NCBI GenBank assembly: GCA_937967405.1
Contig: CALCJV010000076.1
Coordinates: 1 to 37,939 of the forward strand
Direction: 5' to 3'
Length of the DNA stretch: 37,939 nt
Origin: an uncultured Chloroflexales bacterium
GTDB lineage: Bacteria; Chloroflexota; Chloroflexia; Chloroflexales; Chloroflexaceae
Position 1 is the first letter of the stretch; each line of letters starts with the position of its first letter. Below are positions 15,774 to 25,614 of this stretch, piece after piece. The notes below the pieces were generated by a model that ran no database searches, was not told where the DNA came from, and was given only the letters and a program-made list of their open reading frames with translations. Both the position numbers and the translations under genes were made by a program.

Positions 15774-16280
15774 ATGAACCTCGCAACACTTGGCTACGAA
15801 GGCCTCAACCTAACGCAGTTTTTCGCCATCCTGCACGCCCAGCGCATTGAAACGCTCGTGGATGTGCGCCAGCAGCCGTTAAGCCGCAAGGCAGGCTTCT
15901 CGAAGTCGGCCTTGCGGGCGGCTGCGGAACAACATCAGATGGCCTATGTCCATCTTGTTGCGCTAGGCTGCCCCCGCCCAATCCGCACAGCATACCGCCA
16001 AGACAACGATTGGCATCACTACACGGAGCAGTATTGTGCCTATCTGGAAACACAGCACGCGGTGTTGGCTGAGGTCGCCCAACAGGTACAGCAGGAACGC
16101 TGTTGCCTGATCTGTTTCGAGGCCGATTACCGTTCCTGCCACCGTATGTTTGTGGCCGATGCCCTTCGCGCACGCATCCCCGCGCTTCAGGTGCAGCACC
16201 TTACTATTCGAGACGGTGCGCCCCTACACTTGCCTCACTCCAACTGCGCGAGCAACTCCCGCGCCCGCCCCGCCAGATAA
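15774..16280 (+). CDS. DUF488 family protein
   Basis: A 168-aa protein. The family core is visible: ATLGYEGLNLTQFFAIL (3-19), TLVDVRQQPLSRKAGFSKSALRAA, LVALGCPRPIR and the CCLICFEADYRSCHRMFVADAL motif near residue 105. DUF488 proteins are small and often found beside metal, nitrate or stress genes; no activity is established that I can assign. I take the ATG at 15774 rather than 15714 because it matches the family start; GGAGGG lies only 1 bp upstream. The 3' end overlaps the convergent giant gene by 46 bp, so the last 15 residues are encoded antisense to that gene's C-terminus. Confidence 0.85.
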   Translation: MNLATLGYEGLNLTQFFAILHAQRIETLVDVRQQPLSRKAGFSKSALRAAAEQHQMAYVHLVALGCPRPIRTAYRQDNDWHHYTEQYCAYLETQHAVLAEVAQQVQQERCCLICFEADYRSCHRMFVADALRARIPALQVQHLTIRDGAPLHLPHSNCASNSRARPAR

Positions 16281-19200
16281 TGCTGCGGGTCGAGTTCGAG
16301 GAAGCGTTGCAACGCCGTCCGCGCCGCTTCGGGGCGGTTGCGCTGGAGCAGTAGCTCGCCTCGCCGGAAGTACGGCTCCGGGGCATTGGGGTCAGCCGCT
16401 TGGGCAAGGTCCAGCGCGGCTTCGGCTTTGTCCAGCTCGCCCCACGCCAGCAAGCCCGTAGCCAGCTTGTTCCAGTTGTTCACATCTGGTCTGCGCTCGG
16501 CGGCACGCCGATACGCGACTTCGGCTTCCGCGAAGCGGCCCGCTTGGGCAAGAATATCGCCCCACAAATGATGCACGCCAATGTCATCGGGGTTTGCCTG
16601 CGCCGCTACGGCCAAAACGGCGGCGGCATCATCCAGCCGCCCCAGCTCGCGGTAGCGCACCGCCAAGCCAAATACCAAAGGCCCATTGGTCGGGTCGGCT
16701 TGGACCTGCTGCTCAAGCTGCACCAGATCGGCGGCTGGCTCAACCACAGCTGGCGCACGGCCCGCACCTTCATTTCGCAGCACAGGCCCTTCTAGCACAT
16801 TCGCGGGCGGCGTACCCGGCTGCCGCGCTGTCTCGCTGAAATCGAAGGGCGGCGGCACAGCATAATTCGAGGGCACATCGCGCACACGGTAGATCACCAC
16901 GCCCGGCGTATTGTACACTACGTCGAGGTAATTCTCCGTCATCGCTTGGAACTTGTCCAGCCCAGCCGCTTCATAGAAGGCATACTCTATCGCCCCAACA
17001 TAGATGTAGTTGATGCGATACTTGGCAATCGTGCGGAGCTTCGTTTCAACATCTGTCGTGCGAAAGAAGGTATCTATCTCGCGGTCGCGCAGCCCCGCCA
17101 CCACCGGATCACGCTGCTCATTCACATGCAGCGCACTAATCACGGTGGGCAAGCCGGTGTTGGCGGCCATGCGAATGCCATAGGCCCGGTAGAACCAAAG
17201 CGGCGATTGCACGATGATCGGCGTGCCTTCGATATTGGCATTCAGCCACGCTGTCGCTTGGGCATCCGGCTCAAGGTTGATGGTTAGGGTAGCCATGTTG
17301 GGCGGGCAGCCCGGAAACGAATTACACGGATACTCGAACGTGGCCGTATCAAGAAACGCCAGCCCATCCAGTGTCGGCGGCGGCGATACGGCAAACCGGT
17401 TGCTGGCTTTGCTGGGCGTGCCCGCCAATGGGTACACCAAGCCCGCCAGCAGCGGCACTGCCAGCAGCACAAGCAACCCCGCCTGCGCTGTTGGACCACC
17501 GATGCCGGTGCGCTGCCCAATCCGCCCCACCCCGCGGAGCAGGATCGGCAGGGCCGCAGCGGCAACAAGCGCAAGCAGCACCCACACCTGCAAGCCAAAC
17601 TTAAACACCGTATTCATGCGGTAGAAGTCGCCGCCCACCAAATGATCGCGGATGTACACATATTCGATGCCGAGTGAGATACTCGCCGCCGTTGCCACGA
17701 GCAGCAGCAGGAACCATGTGCTGCTCGCCAAGCGGCGATTGAAGAACAGCACCACGCCCACCCCAATCAGGGCGAGCAGCAGCAGTTGCAAGCCCAGCAC
17801 GGGTCGGGTGAAGCCCGCGATGCCGATCAGGAGCAGCATGCCCGCCCCACTCAAAACCCCCACCGTGCGGAGCACGGGCGTGGGGCGCAACCAGAAACCC
17901 CACAGCAACCGCACTACAACCCCGATCACGAAGGGCAGCACGAAGGCGAGGAAGATGCCATACAGCACGAGATATTCGGGCAAGGTCGTGCCACCGAATT
18001 GTACCCCAATGCCCGAAACCATCGCGTAGAAGTGATCGAAGAAGGGCGTATAGAGCACCATCCCACCGATTGCCAGCACCGCCGCCAACACGCCTGCCGC
18101 AACCAATGCGCCCCATGCCACCCCCGTGCGCTGCGTCCGCCACGCCGCACCAAGCATTGCCGCACCAGTGAGCAGGGTGTAGGTCGGGAAGTCCCACGAA
18201 TTGGTGACGGCAAGCGTACCAAGGATCAGTGCGGCTGTGCCATACAGCAGATAGGCGTAGCCATCGAATGCGAGCGGCACGCGGCGGTGCTGTTCATACA
18301 GCCGCAGAGCTAGCGCAATCGCCAGCAGCGTGATCGGCAGGGCGATCAGGTGCGGGTGCAGATCAGCGTAGAGGAAGCTAAAGTAGGGGAACTCATTGAT
18401 TGTGCCCTCCACGATCCGGCTTGGCCCAATGAACCAATCGCCAAGCCGACCGCCAAAGCCCGCCGGATCGCCGTTGCGCCACGCCTGTAGCACTGAACTC
18501 AGCCCGCGTGACCAGCCGACGGTGAATACCCCCCCTAGATTGCCGACCACACCCACCAGCACCGCCGCCAGTAGCCCATAGCGCAGCCGACCGGTCAGGT
18601 GGGCCACAAGGCTGCTTGCCCCGGCCAACACTAAGCCAAACAGCGTCGCCAACGCGAGATTGTAGGCGATGGCCGGGGCGATGCCGGTGAGCTTGATTGG
18701 GATTGAGAGGAGCATATAGCCGTAGTAGTAGTAGTTGATGTAGCCATCACTAAAGAACGGATCGTAGGGGGGCATCACCGGACTGCGGAGCACCGCATTG
18801 AGGAAACCAAACTCCATCGGCTTCTCGCCGCCCCACACGGGATGCCACAGATCGGGATTGAACGCCCGCACCAGCGCAAACCAGATGAAGCCGTTTACGA
18901 AGATCGCCTCGCCCGCGAGCAACTCGCGGGACCGCGCCTGCACCACCTGCCAGACGTGCGCCGCACCGCGTAGCACCGGCATGCGGGCAGGGGCAGCAGG
19001 GGCAACCGCAACATCGGCGGCGGGGGCGGCGGGGGCGGCACGGCGACCGAGCCAGTGCAGCAGCCCTAGATTAAACAGCAACACCAGCCCTAGCCCGCCC
19101 AGCACCCCAACCAGATCATACCGCCACACGCCGTAGCTCGTCGGCAGCCAGACCGCGTAGCTGAACAGGATCAGACCAAGCAGGCGGGCCCACACCAGCA

Positions 19201-22200
19201 GATCGCCGCGCCACGCCGCAAACAGGCTCACCGCCAACGGTAGCCCTAGCACTGCCAATACCACAAACGCCAGCCACCACAGCCCCGCCGCGAGCCAATC
19301 GTTGCTGCTTGCGCTCTGGTTCCACGCATAGCCAGCAACAGCCGGTAGCTCATTCACAGGGGTAGCGAGGAGCAGCGGCGGGGGTGTCCGCATGCTCGGC
19401 GGGGTGGCGGCAAGATCAAAGGTGAAGACGGTTGGATCGCCGGGGTTCACCTTACGGTAGATGCGCGTTGGCCCACTATCGTAGACCTTCTCCAATGCGC
19501 CCTGTGCAGTTAGCGTCTCGAATTTGCTGAGGCTCTCTGGGCTGTAGAGGGCTTGCTCGACCCCACCGACATACACATACTCAATCCCGTAGAGATCAAG
19601 CAGTTGCAGCGTCACCGCCGGATCGGGGTTGCCATAGATTTGCTGGATCGCACTCTGGCGGTTGCTAATCACCTGCCCCGTATTCACCGCCATGCGCTGC
19701 TGCACCTGATGCCATTCCCAACCCAGCAGCGTCGGCAAGCCGGTGTAGACCGCCACGCGCCCCGCCCAGCGATAGGATGGCAGATGCGCTTCGAGGATGA
19801 TCGGCGTACCCTGAATGTTGGCTCGCAGCCACTGGATCGCGGCCCAGTCATCGGCCAGCAGGAAGTCGCGCCCATTTTCGCCAAAGCGCACGTTGGGGTT
19901 TTCCATAAAGCGGCTGCCGTGCAATGTCTGCGGCAGATCATCGGTATACCGATCTGCGAGGCGGGCGGGAGTAGCCGTCAAGGGGTAGACCAGCGACGCA
20001 AGGATCAGCAGCACCACCGCCCCGCGCCACACCCACGCCGCCGCCCGCAGATTGTCACGCTGGAGTGGCGCGGGCGTGGCTGCCGTGCCTGCGCCAGTTG
20101 AGCGCGGCGCAGTGCCGAGCCGCCACAACCACGCTACCGTGACGGCGGCCGTGAGACCGGCAAGCAGCCACGCATGCAAGCCAAACTTAAACACCGTGTT
20201 CATGCGCCCCACATCGCCCTGCACGCGCACGATCTCTACGCCCGCAATAATCCCGATGGCCAGCGTGCCCCATAGCACGGGCATCAGCTTGCGCGGGTGC
20301 TGCTCGCGCAGCAGCCACAGCAGCGCGAGGGCCGCACCGAGCAGGGGCAACAGCAGCACCAATGCGGGCCAGCCGCCAATTCCGTCTGGCTGATCGGGCG
20401 CAGGCGCGGGCGGGGGTGAACTACTGAGCCAGACCCACACCAGCCACAGCCCAATGCCACTGGCAATCCCTACGAGGAACGGCAGCACGCGACTCTCGCT
20501 GAGGCGAGCCGGCACGTCTGTGCCGCGCAGGGTGCGCCACGCCAGCACTAGCCCGCCACTGATCAAGATGAAGTACCACAGCCCATACAGGCGCAGGCTG
20601 TCCCACAGATTGGTGCGCTCGGCAAACAGAATCTGCTCGGTGAAGGTACTCCGCCCGCCCTCCTTGAGCAGCTCAATCCCGCTCGACTCAGTGGCGAAGT
20701 GGGCAAAGAACGGTTGGAACAGCAGCGTGCTCAGCCCTAGCACCAGCACCACCTGTCCGAGCCACAGGCTCCCCGCCCGCAGCACCTGCCACGCCGCACT
20801 ATCCGTGCTAGGCTGGGCCAGCGTGCGCCGCAACGCAGCCCACGTCAGCAGCAGCAGTGTTGCTACAGTTAGGGCCGCAAAGGTCGGGAAGTCCCATGTA
20901 TTGGTCACACGCAGCGTGCCAATCAGCCAGCCGAGCAGCACCAGCATACCCACGCCTGCGCCAACGGGCAACCCCAACGGGCGGCGTACCAGTGCTACCA
21001 GCACTGCCACCACTGCCAGCGCAAAGGGCATCACAATCATATGCGCGTGCAGATCGGCAAACAGGAAGGTGAAGAAGGGGAACTCATTGATTGTGCCGCG
21101 CACAATCCGCGTCGCATCCCAGAAGGCCCATTCGGGGCGATGCGTATTGGCTGCGGCATAGCCATTCAAGAACCACAAGGCCTGCACCAGATTGCCCAGC
21201 AGGAGGATAAAGATCGGCGCAAGCAGGGCTGTAGTGATGGCGTTGCGTTCAAGGCGCACCCACCAGCGCGGCGATGGGCTTGGCGCGGGGGCTGTGGGCG
21301 GCGTGGGTGCCGCAGGCGGGGCGGCTACAGGATCGGCTGCATATGGCTGGGCATCCGCTTGTATCGTATACGCCACGCCCGCCGTATTATAGGCGAATGG
21401 GGCGGATTCGTGCAAGCGGCGCAGGCGATAGCTACGCGGGGCAATCAAGTTGTAGATGATGCCCCACGCCCCGACGGCCACAAGCGCAAACAAGGTCGGG
21501 ATGGCGAGGTTGTAGGCGACATCCGGCACAATCGTGGTCAGGTGAATCAGCGTGCCGACAATCACGAAGCCGAAGTAGTAGTAGTTGATGTGGCCCCCTG
21601 CAAACCACGGATCAACGGGCGGGAAGGCGGCACTCCGTAGCACCGCGTTCAAGTAGCCAAAATCCATCGGCTTTTCGCCGCCGCGTGCAGGGTGCCACAA
21701 ATCGGGGTTTTGCCAGCGCAGCAGCAACATGGCCGCAAATGCCAGTAGGTACAAGGCTTGCGCCGTAAGTATGGCGTTGCGCCGCTCGTGCCAGAATACA
21801 CGCAGTTCACTGCGGCTGTGCCACGCGGCCCACGCCCCGCCTGCTAGCAACGGTGTCGCCGCTAGCCAGACGGTTGGGGTGCTGAACGGAAGCAGCTTGA
21901 AGCTACCGAGCAGCCATGCCAGCCACGCCACCCACAGCAAGCCCATCACCCGTGCCAGTGTTAGCCCGCGATCTGGGAGCCAGTGCAGCCACCGGAACAG
22001 TAGCGCAAATGCCGCCAAGCCGAGCAGTTCGAGCGTGAGCAGCCACACCAGCGGTGCAAGCAGATCGCTGTTGATCGGGCTAGCCGGATCGAAGGCGGCG
22101 GCCCATGTGCCCCCAGCGCGGTAGCGTGGCCACTGCTCAGGGGTGAAGCGTAAGCCGGTATGCGAGCGTTCGGCATACTTCACGCCAACGTTCATCACCT

Positions 22201-24430
22201 CGCTCCAGTTCACACCCTGCACGATCACCTGCTCAGCCCGCTCCCGCGAGTATTGCGGTGTTTTGCGGAAGATCAGCACGCGCGGGTGGTCATACACGGT
22301 GAATGACTCATCTGCGCTCTGGGTTGGGATCGGGATGCCCAGCAGCGTGGGGTAGGAGGTAATATCGGCCACCAGCTCGAAGCCAAGCGAGCCATCAAAC
22401 AAGCCAGCGTAGTAGCGTTGCAGCGCGGGGTAGCGCATGGGCAGGTTCTTGGTCGAGCCGTACACGCGGTTGCTGGTCAAGGTAATGTAGTCAGCCTCAT
22501 CGAGCTGATCAAGCAAGCCAAACTCTACGCCGTTGCCGTAGTATTTCTGCGGCTCATCCATCGCATACGGGCGGGTCTTGATCCCCTGATACATCGTGCC
22601 CCATGGATCGTTGGGGAAGATGTTCATCGGCAAAGGATCATCCCACTCCTCAAAGGTGATGCGTGCGCCGGGCGGGATGTGTTCCATCACCCACTGGGCT
22701 GCGGCAATGCGGGCGTGCGGGCGGGTGTAGATGCGCGAGAAGGCATAGGCCCACGCGAGCGTGCCCAACACGACGACGACAAGCGCAAGCCGCGCCAGCA
22801 ACGGGAACGGCGGGCGCGTGAGCCACTGCCCGCGGGTGAGTGCAGGTGGTAGCTGCGGCTCGCGGCCCCACTGCCACAAGGCAACCAACAGCCACGCCGC
22901 AAAGACCGTCAGTGCGCCATAGATTGGCAACATGTAGCGCATGTTCATGGCGAATTGGTTGCCCTGCCACACGAAGTAAAAGCCCACCCAGACCCACGGC
23001 ACGAGCGGCGCAAGCACCCGCGCATCGCCACCCACATTGAGCAGGCGGCGGGTATGGCGCAGCAGCACCACGCCCGCCACCGCCCAGCCAACCCACGCCG
23101 CAATGCCCAGCGGAAGGCCCATGCCCCACAGCACCATATTCCGCATGGGGTAGATGTAAGAGGGCTGCCCCACCCACTGCTGCGAGGGGTTGAAATCATC
23201 TTCGCCACTGACAAGGCGGGCAACCGATTGCATATTGTCGAGGTAGCGCGGCTCTGGGCGAATGTCGAAGAAGCCCATGCCGTGCAATCCATCAAGGCGC
23301 GACGGCTCGCCCGTCGGCAGGGGCGGCGTGGTAGGCGTAGAGCCGATGAAGGCATACGGCTGCAAGATGCGGAAGGTGAGCAGGGTGATCAAGCCCGCCA
23401 CACATAGCAGCGACAATGCCCGCCCGAAAAACGCCGTGAGGAACGGTCCCAGTTGAAACGGCGTATCCGCCTTGCGCTTGCGGTTGCTCCAGACGAGAGC
23501 CGCCTGCACCGCCGCGACAATGCCGATCAAGCCCAGCGCAGCCAGCGTAATCCGATTAGCCATGCCCCCACCAATGCCAATGCCCATCAAGATATACGCA
23601 TGCCAGCCCGCGCCTTGTGCGATCCGCACCGCATAGTATAGAGCCATTAAGCCAAACAGGGTTGAGAAGTTGGGGTCTACATAGAAGTGCGATTGCTGAA
23701 TGGACATGACGGCCAGTGCCGCGAGCAGGGCGGCCAGCAAGCCGACGCGCCGATCATACAGGCGCACGCCAATCAGGTAGACTATGCCAATCGAAGCCAG
23801 ATCGAACAGCACCACCAGCACCCGCCCAACATTCACCACGCCGCCATACCACGCCAGATTCTCGCCCTTCGGGTTGAGCCACGCTTGCAGCAGTGTCAGG
23901 CGCGGCAGGTGATACTCTGGATTGGGCAAGGTATCCGGCTCGCCCGGCTGCCCAGCACGCGGATTGGGGATGGTCTCCTCAAAGAAGGATTGCGGGGTTA
24001 GACTGATCGCCACCGCACGGGTCAGCAAGATCGGCGATGTGCCATAGACGAAGAAGCCCTTGCCCACATTGCGCGGGTTGGCTTGGGTCTGGGTCGCATC
24101 AAAGTAATCCGCGAAGCTGGTTGGTAGACGCACCGATGCGGTAACATCTTGGAAGAAGCGTTCGTCAGGGTGCTGCCCCGTGCCTTTGTCCCATGTCGTC
24201 AGCCCCAAAAAGCGGAAGTACGCCGCTAGCAGCAGGATCAGCAACAGTGCGGCTCGCGCTGCCCATGCCGTCTGCCACCATGCCTGCGTTGGTGCGGCGA
24301 CACTGCTGCGCGGGTAGGTCGGCTCCGAGGCAGTCGCGGGGAGGCTCGGCTGTCCGGCTTGCACCGCATCAGCAACAGGCGGCGGTGGCGGCACGGGATT
24401 TGAGGCAAGCGGCTCTGAGGGTAGTGTCAT
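16235..24430 (-). CDS. giant polytopic membrane protein: GT-C-like module, two DUF2298 modules, C-terminal TPRs
   Basis: One uninterrupted 2731-aa frame. Order: a Pro-rich cytosolic N-terminus (1-50); a GT39/ArnT-like multi-TM module with a GT-C-type HPDERFF motif near residue 84; a first DUF2298 (Chlor_Arch_YYY) module with NPDLWHPARGGEKPM near 910 and NEFPFFTFLFADLHAH near 1120; a second DUF2298 module with NPDLWHPVWGGEKPM near 1860 and NEFPYFSFLYADLHPH near 2015; and TPRs from about 2563 to the end (GRLDDAAAVLAVAA, GRFAEAEVAYRRAA). Each module has an extracytoplasmic stretch ending in a YVYVG or YIYVG motif (about 1613 and 2470). DUF2298 proteins are typical of Chloroflexota and archaea and are thought to be lipid-linked glycosyltransferases, which is inference. 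Separate proteins are more usual; this is a three-module fusion. Confidence 0.85.
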   Translation of the reverse strand: MTLPSEPLASNPVPPPPPVADAVQAGQPSLPATASEPTYPRSSVAAPTQAWWQTAWAARAALLLILLLAAYFRFLGLTTWDKGTGQHPDERFFQDVTASVRLPTSFADYFDATQTQANPRNVGKGFFVYGTSPILLTRAVAISLTPQSFFEETIPNPRAGQPGEPDTLPNPEYHLPRLTLLQAWLNPKGENLAWYGGVVNVGRVLVVLFDLASIGIVYLIGVRLYDRRVGLLAALLAALAVMSIQQSHFYVDPNFSTLFGLMALYYAVRIAQGAGWHAYILMGIGIGGGMANRITLAALGLIGIVAAVQAALVWSNRKRKADTPFQLGPFLTAFFGRALSLLCVAGLITLLTFRILQPYAFIGSTPTTPPLPTGEPSRLDGLHGMGFFDIRPEPRYLDNMQSVARLVSGEDDFNPSQQWVGQPSYIYPMRNMVLWGMGLPLGIAAWVGWAVAGVVLLRHTRRLLNVGGDARVLAPLVPWVWVGFYFVWQGNQFAMNMRYMLPIYGALTVFAAWLLVALWQWGREPQLPPALTRGQWLTRPPFPLLARLALVVVVLGTLAWAYAFSRIYTRPHARIAAAQWVMEHIPPGARITFEEWDDPLPMNIFPNDPWGTMYQGIKTRPYAMDEPQKYYGNGVEFGLLDQLDEADYITLTSNRVYGSTKNLPMRYPALQRYYAGLFDGSLGFELVADITSYPTLLGIPIPTQSADESFTVYDHPRVLIFRKTPQYSRERAEQVIVQGVNWSEVMNVGVKYAERSHTGLRFTPEQWPRYRAGGTWAAAFDPASPINSDLLAPLVWLLTLELLGLAAFALLFRWLHWLPDRGLTLARVMGLLWVAWLAWLLGSFKLLPFSTPTVWLAATPLLAGGAWAAWHSRSELRVFWHERRNAILTAQALYLLAFAAMLLLRWQNPDLWHPARGGEKPMDFGYLNAVLRSAAFPPVDPWFAGGHINYYYFGFVIVGTLIHLTTIVPDVAYNLAIPTLFALVAVGAWGIIYNLIAPRSYRLRRLHESAPFAYNTAGVAYTIQADAQPYAADPVAAPPAAPTPPTAPAPSPSPRWWVRLERNAITTALLAPIFILLLGNLVQALWFLNGYAAANTHRPEWAFWDATRIVRGTINEFPFFTFLFADLHAHMIVMPFALAVVAVLVALVRRPLGLPVGAGVGMLVLLGWLIGTLRVTNTWDFPTFAALTVATLLLLTWAALRRTLAQPSTDSAAWQVLRAGSLWLGQVVLVLGLSTLLFQPFFAHFATESSGIELLKEGGRSTFTEQILFAERTNLWDSLRLYGLWYFILISGGLVLAWRTLRGTDVPARLSESRVLPFLVGIASGIGLWLVWVWLSSSPPPAPAPDQPDGIGGWPALVLLLPLLGAALALLWLLREQHPRKLMPVLWGTLAIGIIAGVEIVRVQGDVGRMNTVFKFGLHAWLLAGLTAAVTVAWLWRLGTAPRSTGAGTAATPAPLQRDNLRAAAWVWRGAVVLLILASLVYPLTATPARLADRYTDDLPQTLHGSRFMENPNVRFGENGRDFLLADDWAAIQWLRANIQGTPIILEAHLPSYRWAGRVAVYTGLPTLLGWEWHQVQQRMAVNTGQVISNRQSAIQQIYGNPDPAVTLQLLDLYGIEYVYVGGVEQALYSPESLSKFETLTAQGALEKVYDSGPTRIYRKVNPGDPTVFTFDLAATPPSMRTPPPLLLATPVNELPAVAGYAWNQSASSNDWLAAGLWWLAFVVLAVLGLPLAVSLFAAWRGDLLVWARLLGLILFSYAVWLPTSYGVWRYDLVGVLGGLGLVLLFNLGLLHWLGRRAAPAAPAADVAVAPAAPARMPVLRGAAHVWQVVQARSRELLAGEAIFVNGFIWFALVRAFNPDLWHPVWGGEKPMEFGFLNAVLRSPVMPPYDPFFSDGYINYYYYGYMLLSIPIKLTGIAPAIAYNLALATLFGLVLAGASSLVAHLTGRLRYGLLAAVLVGVVGNLGGVFTVGWSRGLSSVLQAWRNGDPAGFGGRLGDWFIGPSRIVEGTINEFPYFSFLYADLHPHLIALPITLLAIALALRLYEQHRRVPLAFDGYAYLLYGTAALILGTLAVTNSWDFPTYTLLTGAAMLGAAWRTQRTGVAWGALVAAGVLAAVLAIGGMVLYTPFFDHFYAMVSGIGVQFGGTTLPEYLVLYGIFLAFVLPFVIGVVVRLLWGFWLRPTPVLRTVGVLSGAGMLLLIGIAGFTRPVLGLQLLLLALIGVGVVLFFNRRLASSTWFLLLLVATAASISLGIEYVYIRDHLVGGDFYRMNTVFKFGLQVWVLLALVAAAALPILLRGVGRIGQRTGIGGPTAQAGLLVLLAVPLLAGLVYPLAGTPSKASNRFAVSPPPTLDGLAFLDTATFEYPCNSFPGCPPNMATLTINLEPDAQATAWLNANIEGTPIIVQSPLWFYRAYGIRMAANTGLPTVISALHVNEQRDPVVAGLRDREIDTFFRTTDVETKLRTIAKYRINYIYVGAIEYAFYEAAGLDKFQAMTENYLDVVYNTPGVVIYRVRDVPSNYAVPPPFDFSETARQPGTPPANVLEGPVLRNEGAGRAPAVVEPAADLVQLEQQVQADPTNGPLVFGLAVRYRELGRLDDAAAVLAVAAQANPDDIGVHHLWGDILAQAGRFAEAEVAYRRAAERRPDVNNWNKLATGLLAWGELDKAEAALDLAQAADPNAPEPYFRRGELLLQRNRPEAARTALQRFLELDPQHYLAGRARELLAQLE

Positions 24431-24563
24431 GCGCTAGTTTGCTCTCCTGTATGCTCTCGTTCAGGAGGATGCGGGTGGCTCCGATCTGCGCTATGCCTGC
24501 GCTTGATCATCGGCATACCTACACCAGTTCCTGCGTAGGATTGTTGGCGATCATACCCTTGTC

Positions 24564-24592
24564 ATTATAACGGGCGCATCGGTAGCGGGCAA
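24564..24592 (-). promoter_or_regulatory. promoter of the giant membrane-protein gene
   Basis: On the minus strand: TTGCCC (24592-24587), a 17-bp spacer and a perfect TATAAT (24569-24564). The leader would be about 125 nt. AGGAGAG lies unusually far (about 13 bp) from the ATG at 24430. Confidence 0.55.
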
Positions 24593-24679
24593 ATGGGGTG
24601 GCGTGGTACAATACGCCTAATTTATTCATGCATCCCGCTTGCTTGATCCGAATATAGTAGCACGAAAGGAATATGCACT

Positions 24680-25486
24680 ATGCCGTATTTCAATCTTGGC
24701 TCGGCGGCGCAGCTCTACTATGAAGACTGTGGCACCGGGCAGCCGATCATTTTCATTCACGGGGTTTGGATGAGTAGCCGCTTCTTCGAGCCGCAATACA
24801 CTGCGCTCAGTGATCGCTTCCGCGTGATCGCCCTCGATCTGCGCGGGCACGGGCGTTCAACGCACACCCCCGCCGGACATACCGTGCCCACCTATGCCCA
24901 AGACCTGCGGGCATTCATTCAGGGGCTAGCATTGGATGATGTGATCTTGGCGGGCTGGTCTATGGGAGCGTTTGTGATCTGGGATTATGTGAAACAGTTT
25001 GGCACAGCAGGCATCAAAGGCACGATTGTGATTGACGAGTCGGCTTCGGATTTCAAATGGCCCGATTGGAGCTACGGCTTTGCCGACCTGCCCACCCTCA
25101 CCCACATCCTTGCGACGGTGCAGACAGCCCGCCCTGATTTCGTGAATGCGCTGATCGGCTTGATGTTCAAGGATGCACCGGATGCCACCGCGCACCGCTG
25201 GATGTTCGATGAGATCACGCGCCTGCCAGAGAGCATCGCCACCGCGATCCTGTTCGACCAAACCCTGCAAGATTACCGCCCTGTCCTCGCCCAAGTGGAT
25301 GTACCGACCTTGCTCTGCTTTGGGCGTGACGAGAAGCTGATTCCGGTGGCGGCGGGCGAACATCTCGCGCAGGCATTGCCACAGGCGCGGCTCGTCGTCT
25401 TTGAGGAGAGTAGCCACTGCCCCTTTATGGAGGAGCCAGAACGCTTCAACCGCGAGGTGGCGGCATTTGTGCAGGGGCTAGGCTAG
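24680..25486 (+). CDS. alpha/beta hydrolase
   Basis: A 268-aa alpha/beta-hydrolase-fold enzyme with no signal peptide. The oxyanion region is HGVWMSSRFFEP, the nucleophile elbow is GWSMGA (Ser94), the acid is Asp217 in FGRDEKLIP, and the base is His246 in ESSHCPFMEEPERFN. The triad is therefore complete. It resembles haloperoxidase/esterase-type hydrolases; the substrate is not predictable. GAAAGGA precedes the ATG by about 8 bp. Monocistronic by position. Confidence 0.93.
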   Translation: MPYFNLGSAAQLYYEDCGTGQPIIFIHGVWMSSRFFEPQYTALSDRFRVIALDLRGHGRSTHTPAGHTVPTYAQDLRAFIQGLALDDVILAGWSMGAFVIWDYVKQFGTAGIKGTIVIDESASDFKWPDWSYGFADLPTLTHILATVQTARPDFVNALIGLMFKDAPDATAHRWMFDEITRLPESIATAILFDQTLQDYRPVLAQVDVPTLLCFGRDEKLIPVAAGEHLAQALPQARLVVFEESSHCPFMEEPERFNREVAAFVQGLG

Positions 25487-25495
25487 CGGTGCGGT

Positions 25496-25545
25496 GTAGG
25501 GGCGACGGACATGCAGCGCAGGGCGAGTCGTCCCCTACGCTGCAT
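25496..25545. repeat. overlapping inverted repeats after the hydrolase gene
   Basis: GTAGGGG plus GACG (25496-25507) can pair with CGTCCCCTAC (25529-25538), and ATGCAGCG (25511-25518) pairs exactly with CGCTGCAT (25538-25545). The two stems share sequence and exclude each other. The GTAGGGGCGAC type of motif looks like a dispersed intergenic repeat and may also end the hydrolase transcript. Confidence 0.5.
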
Positions 25546-25557
25546 GGACTACTGCTG

Positions 25558-25586
25558 TTGCCATTTGCACCGCCCCGGCGTATACT
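25558..25586 (+). promoter_or_regulatory. promoter of the toxin-antitoxin remnant
   Basis: TTGCCA at 25558-25563, a 17-bp spacer and TATACT at 25581-25586, about 20 bp before the antitoxin start. Confidence 0.6.
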
Positions 25587-25614
25587 GGTGTTATGATCGA
25601 GAAAGATGCAAGCA

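Noticed and set aside
24431-24679. Additional gene in the gap before the alpha/beta hydrolase
   Set aside because: Only promoter-like elements (TATAAT on the minus strand, TACAAT and TATAGT on the plus strand) and no frame with an SD were found.
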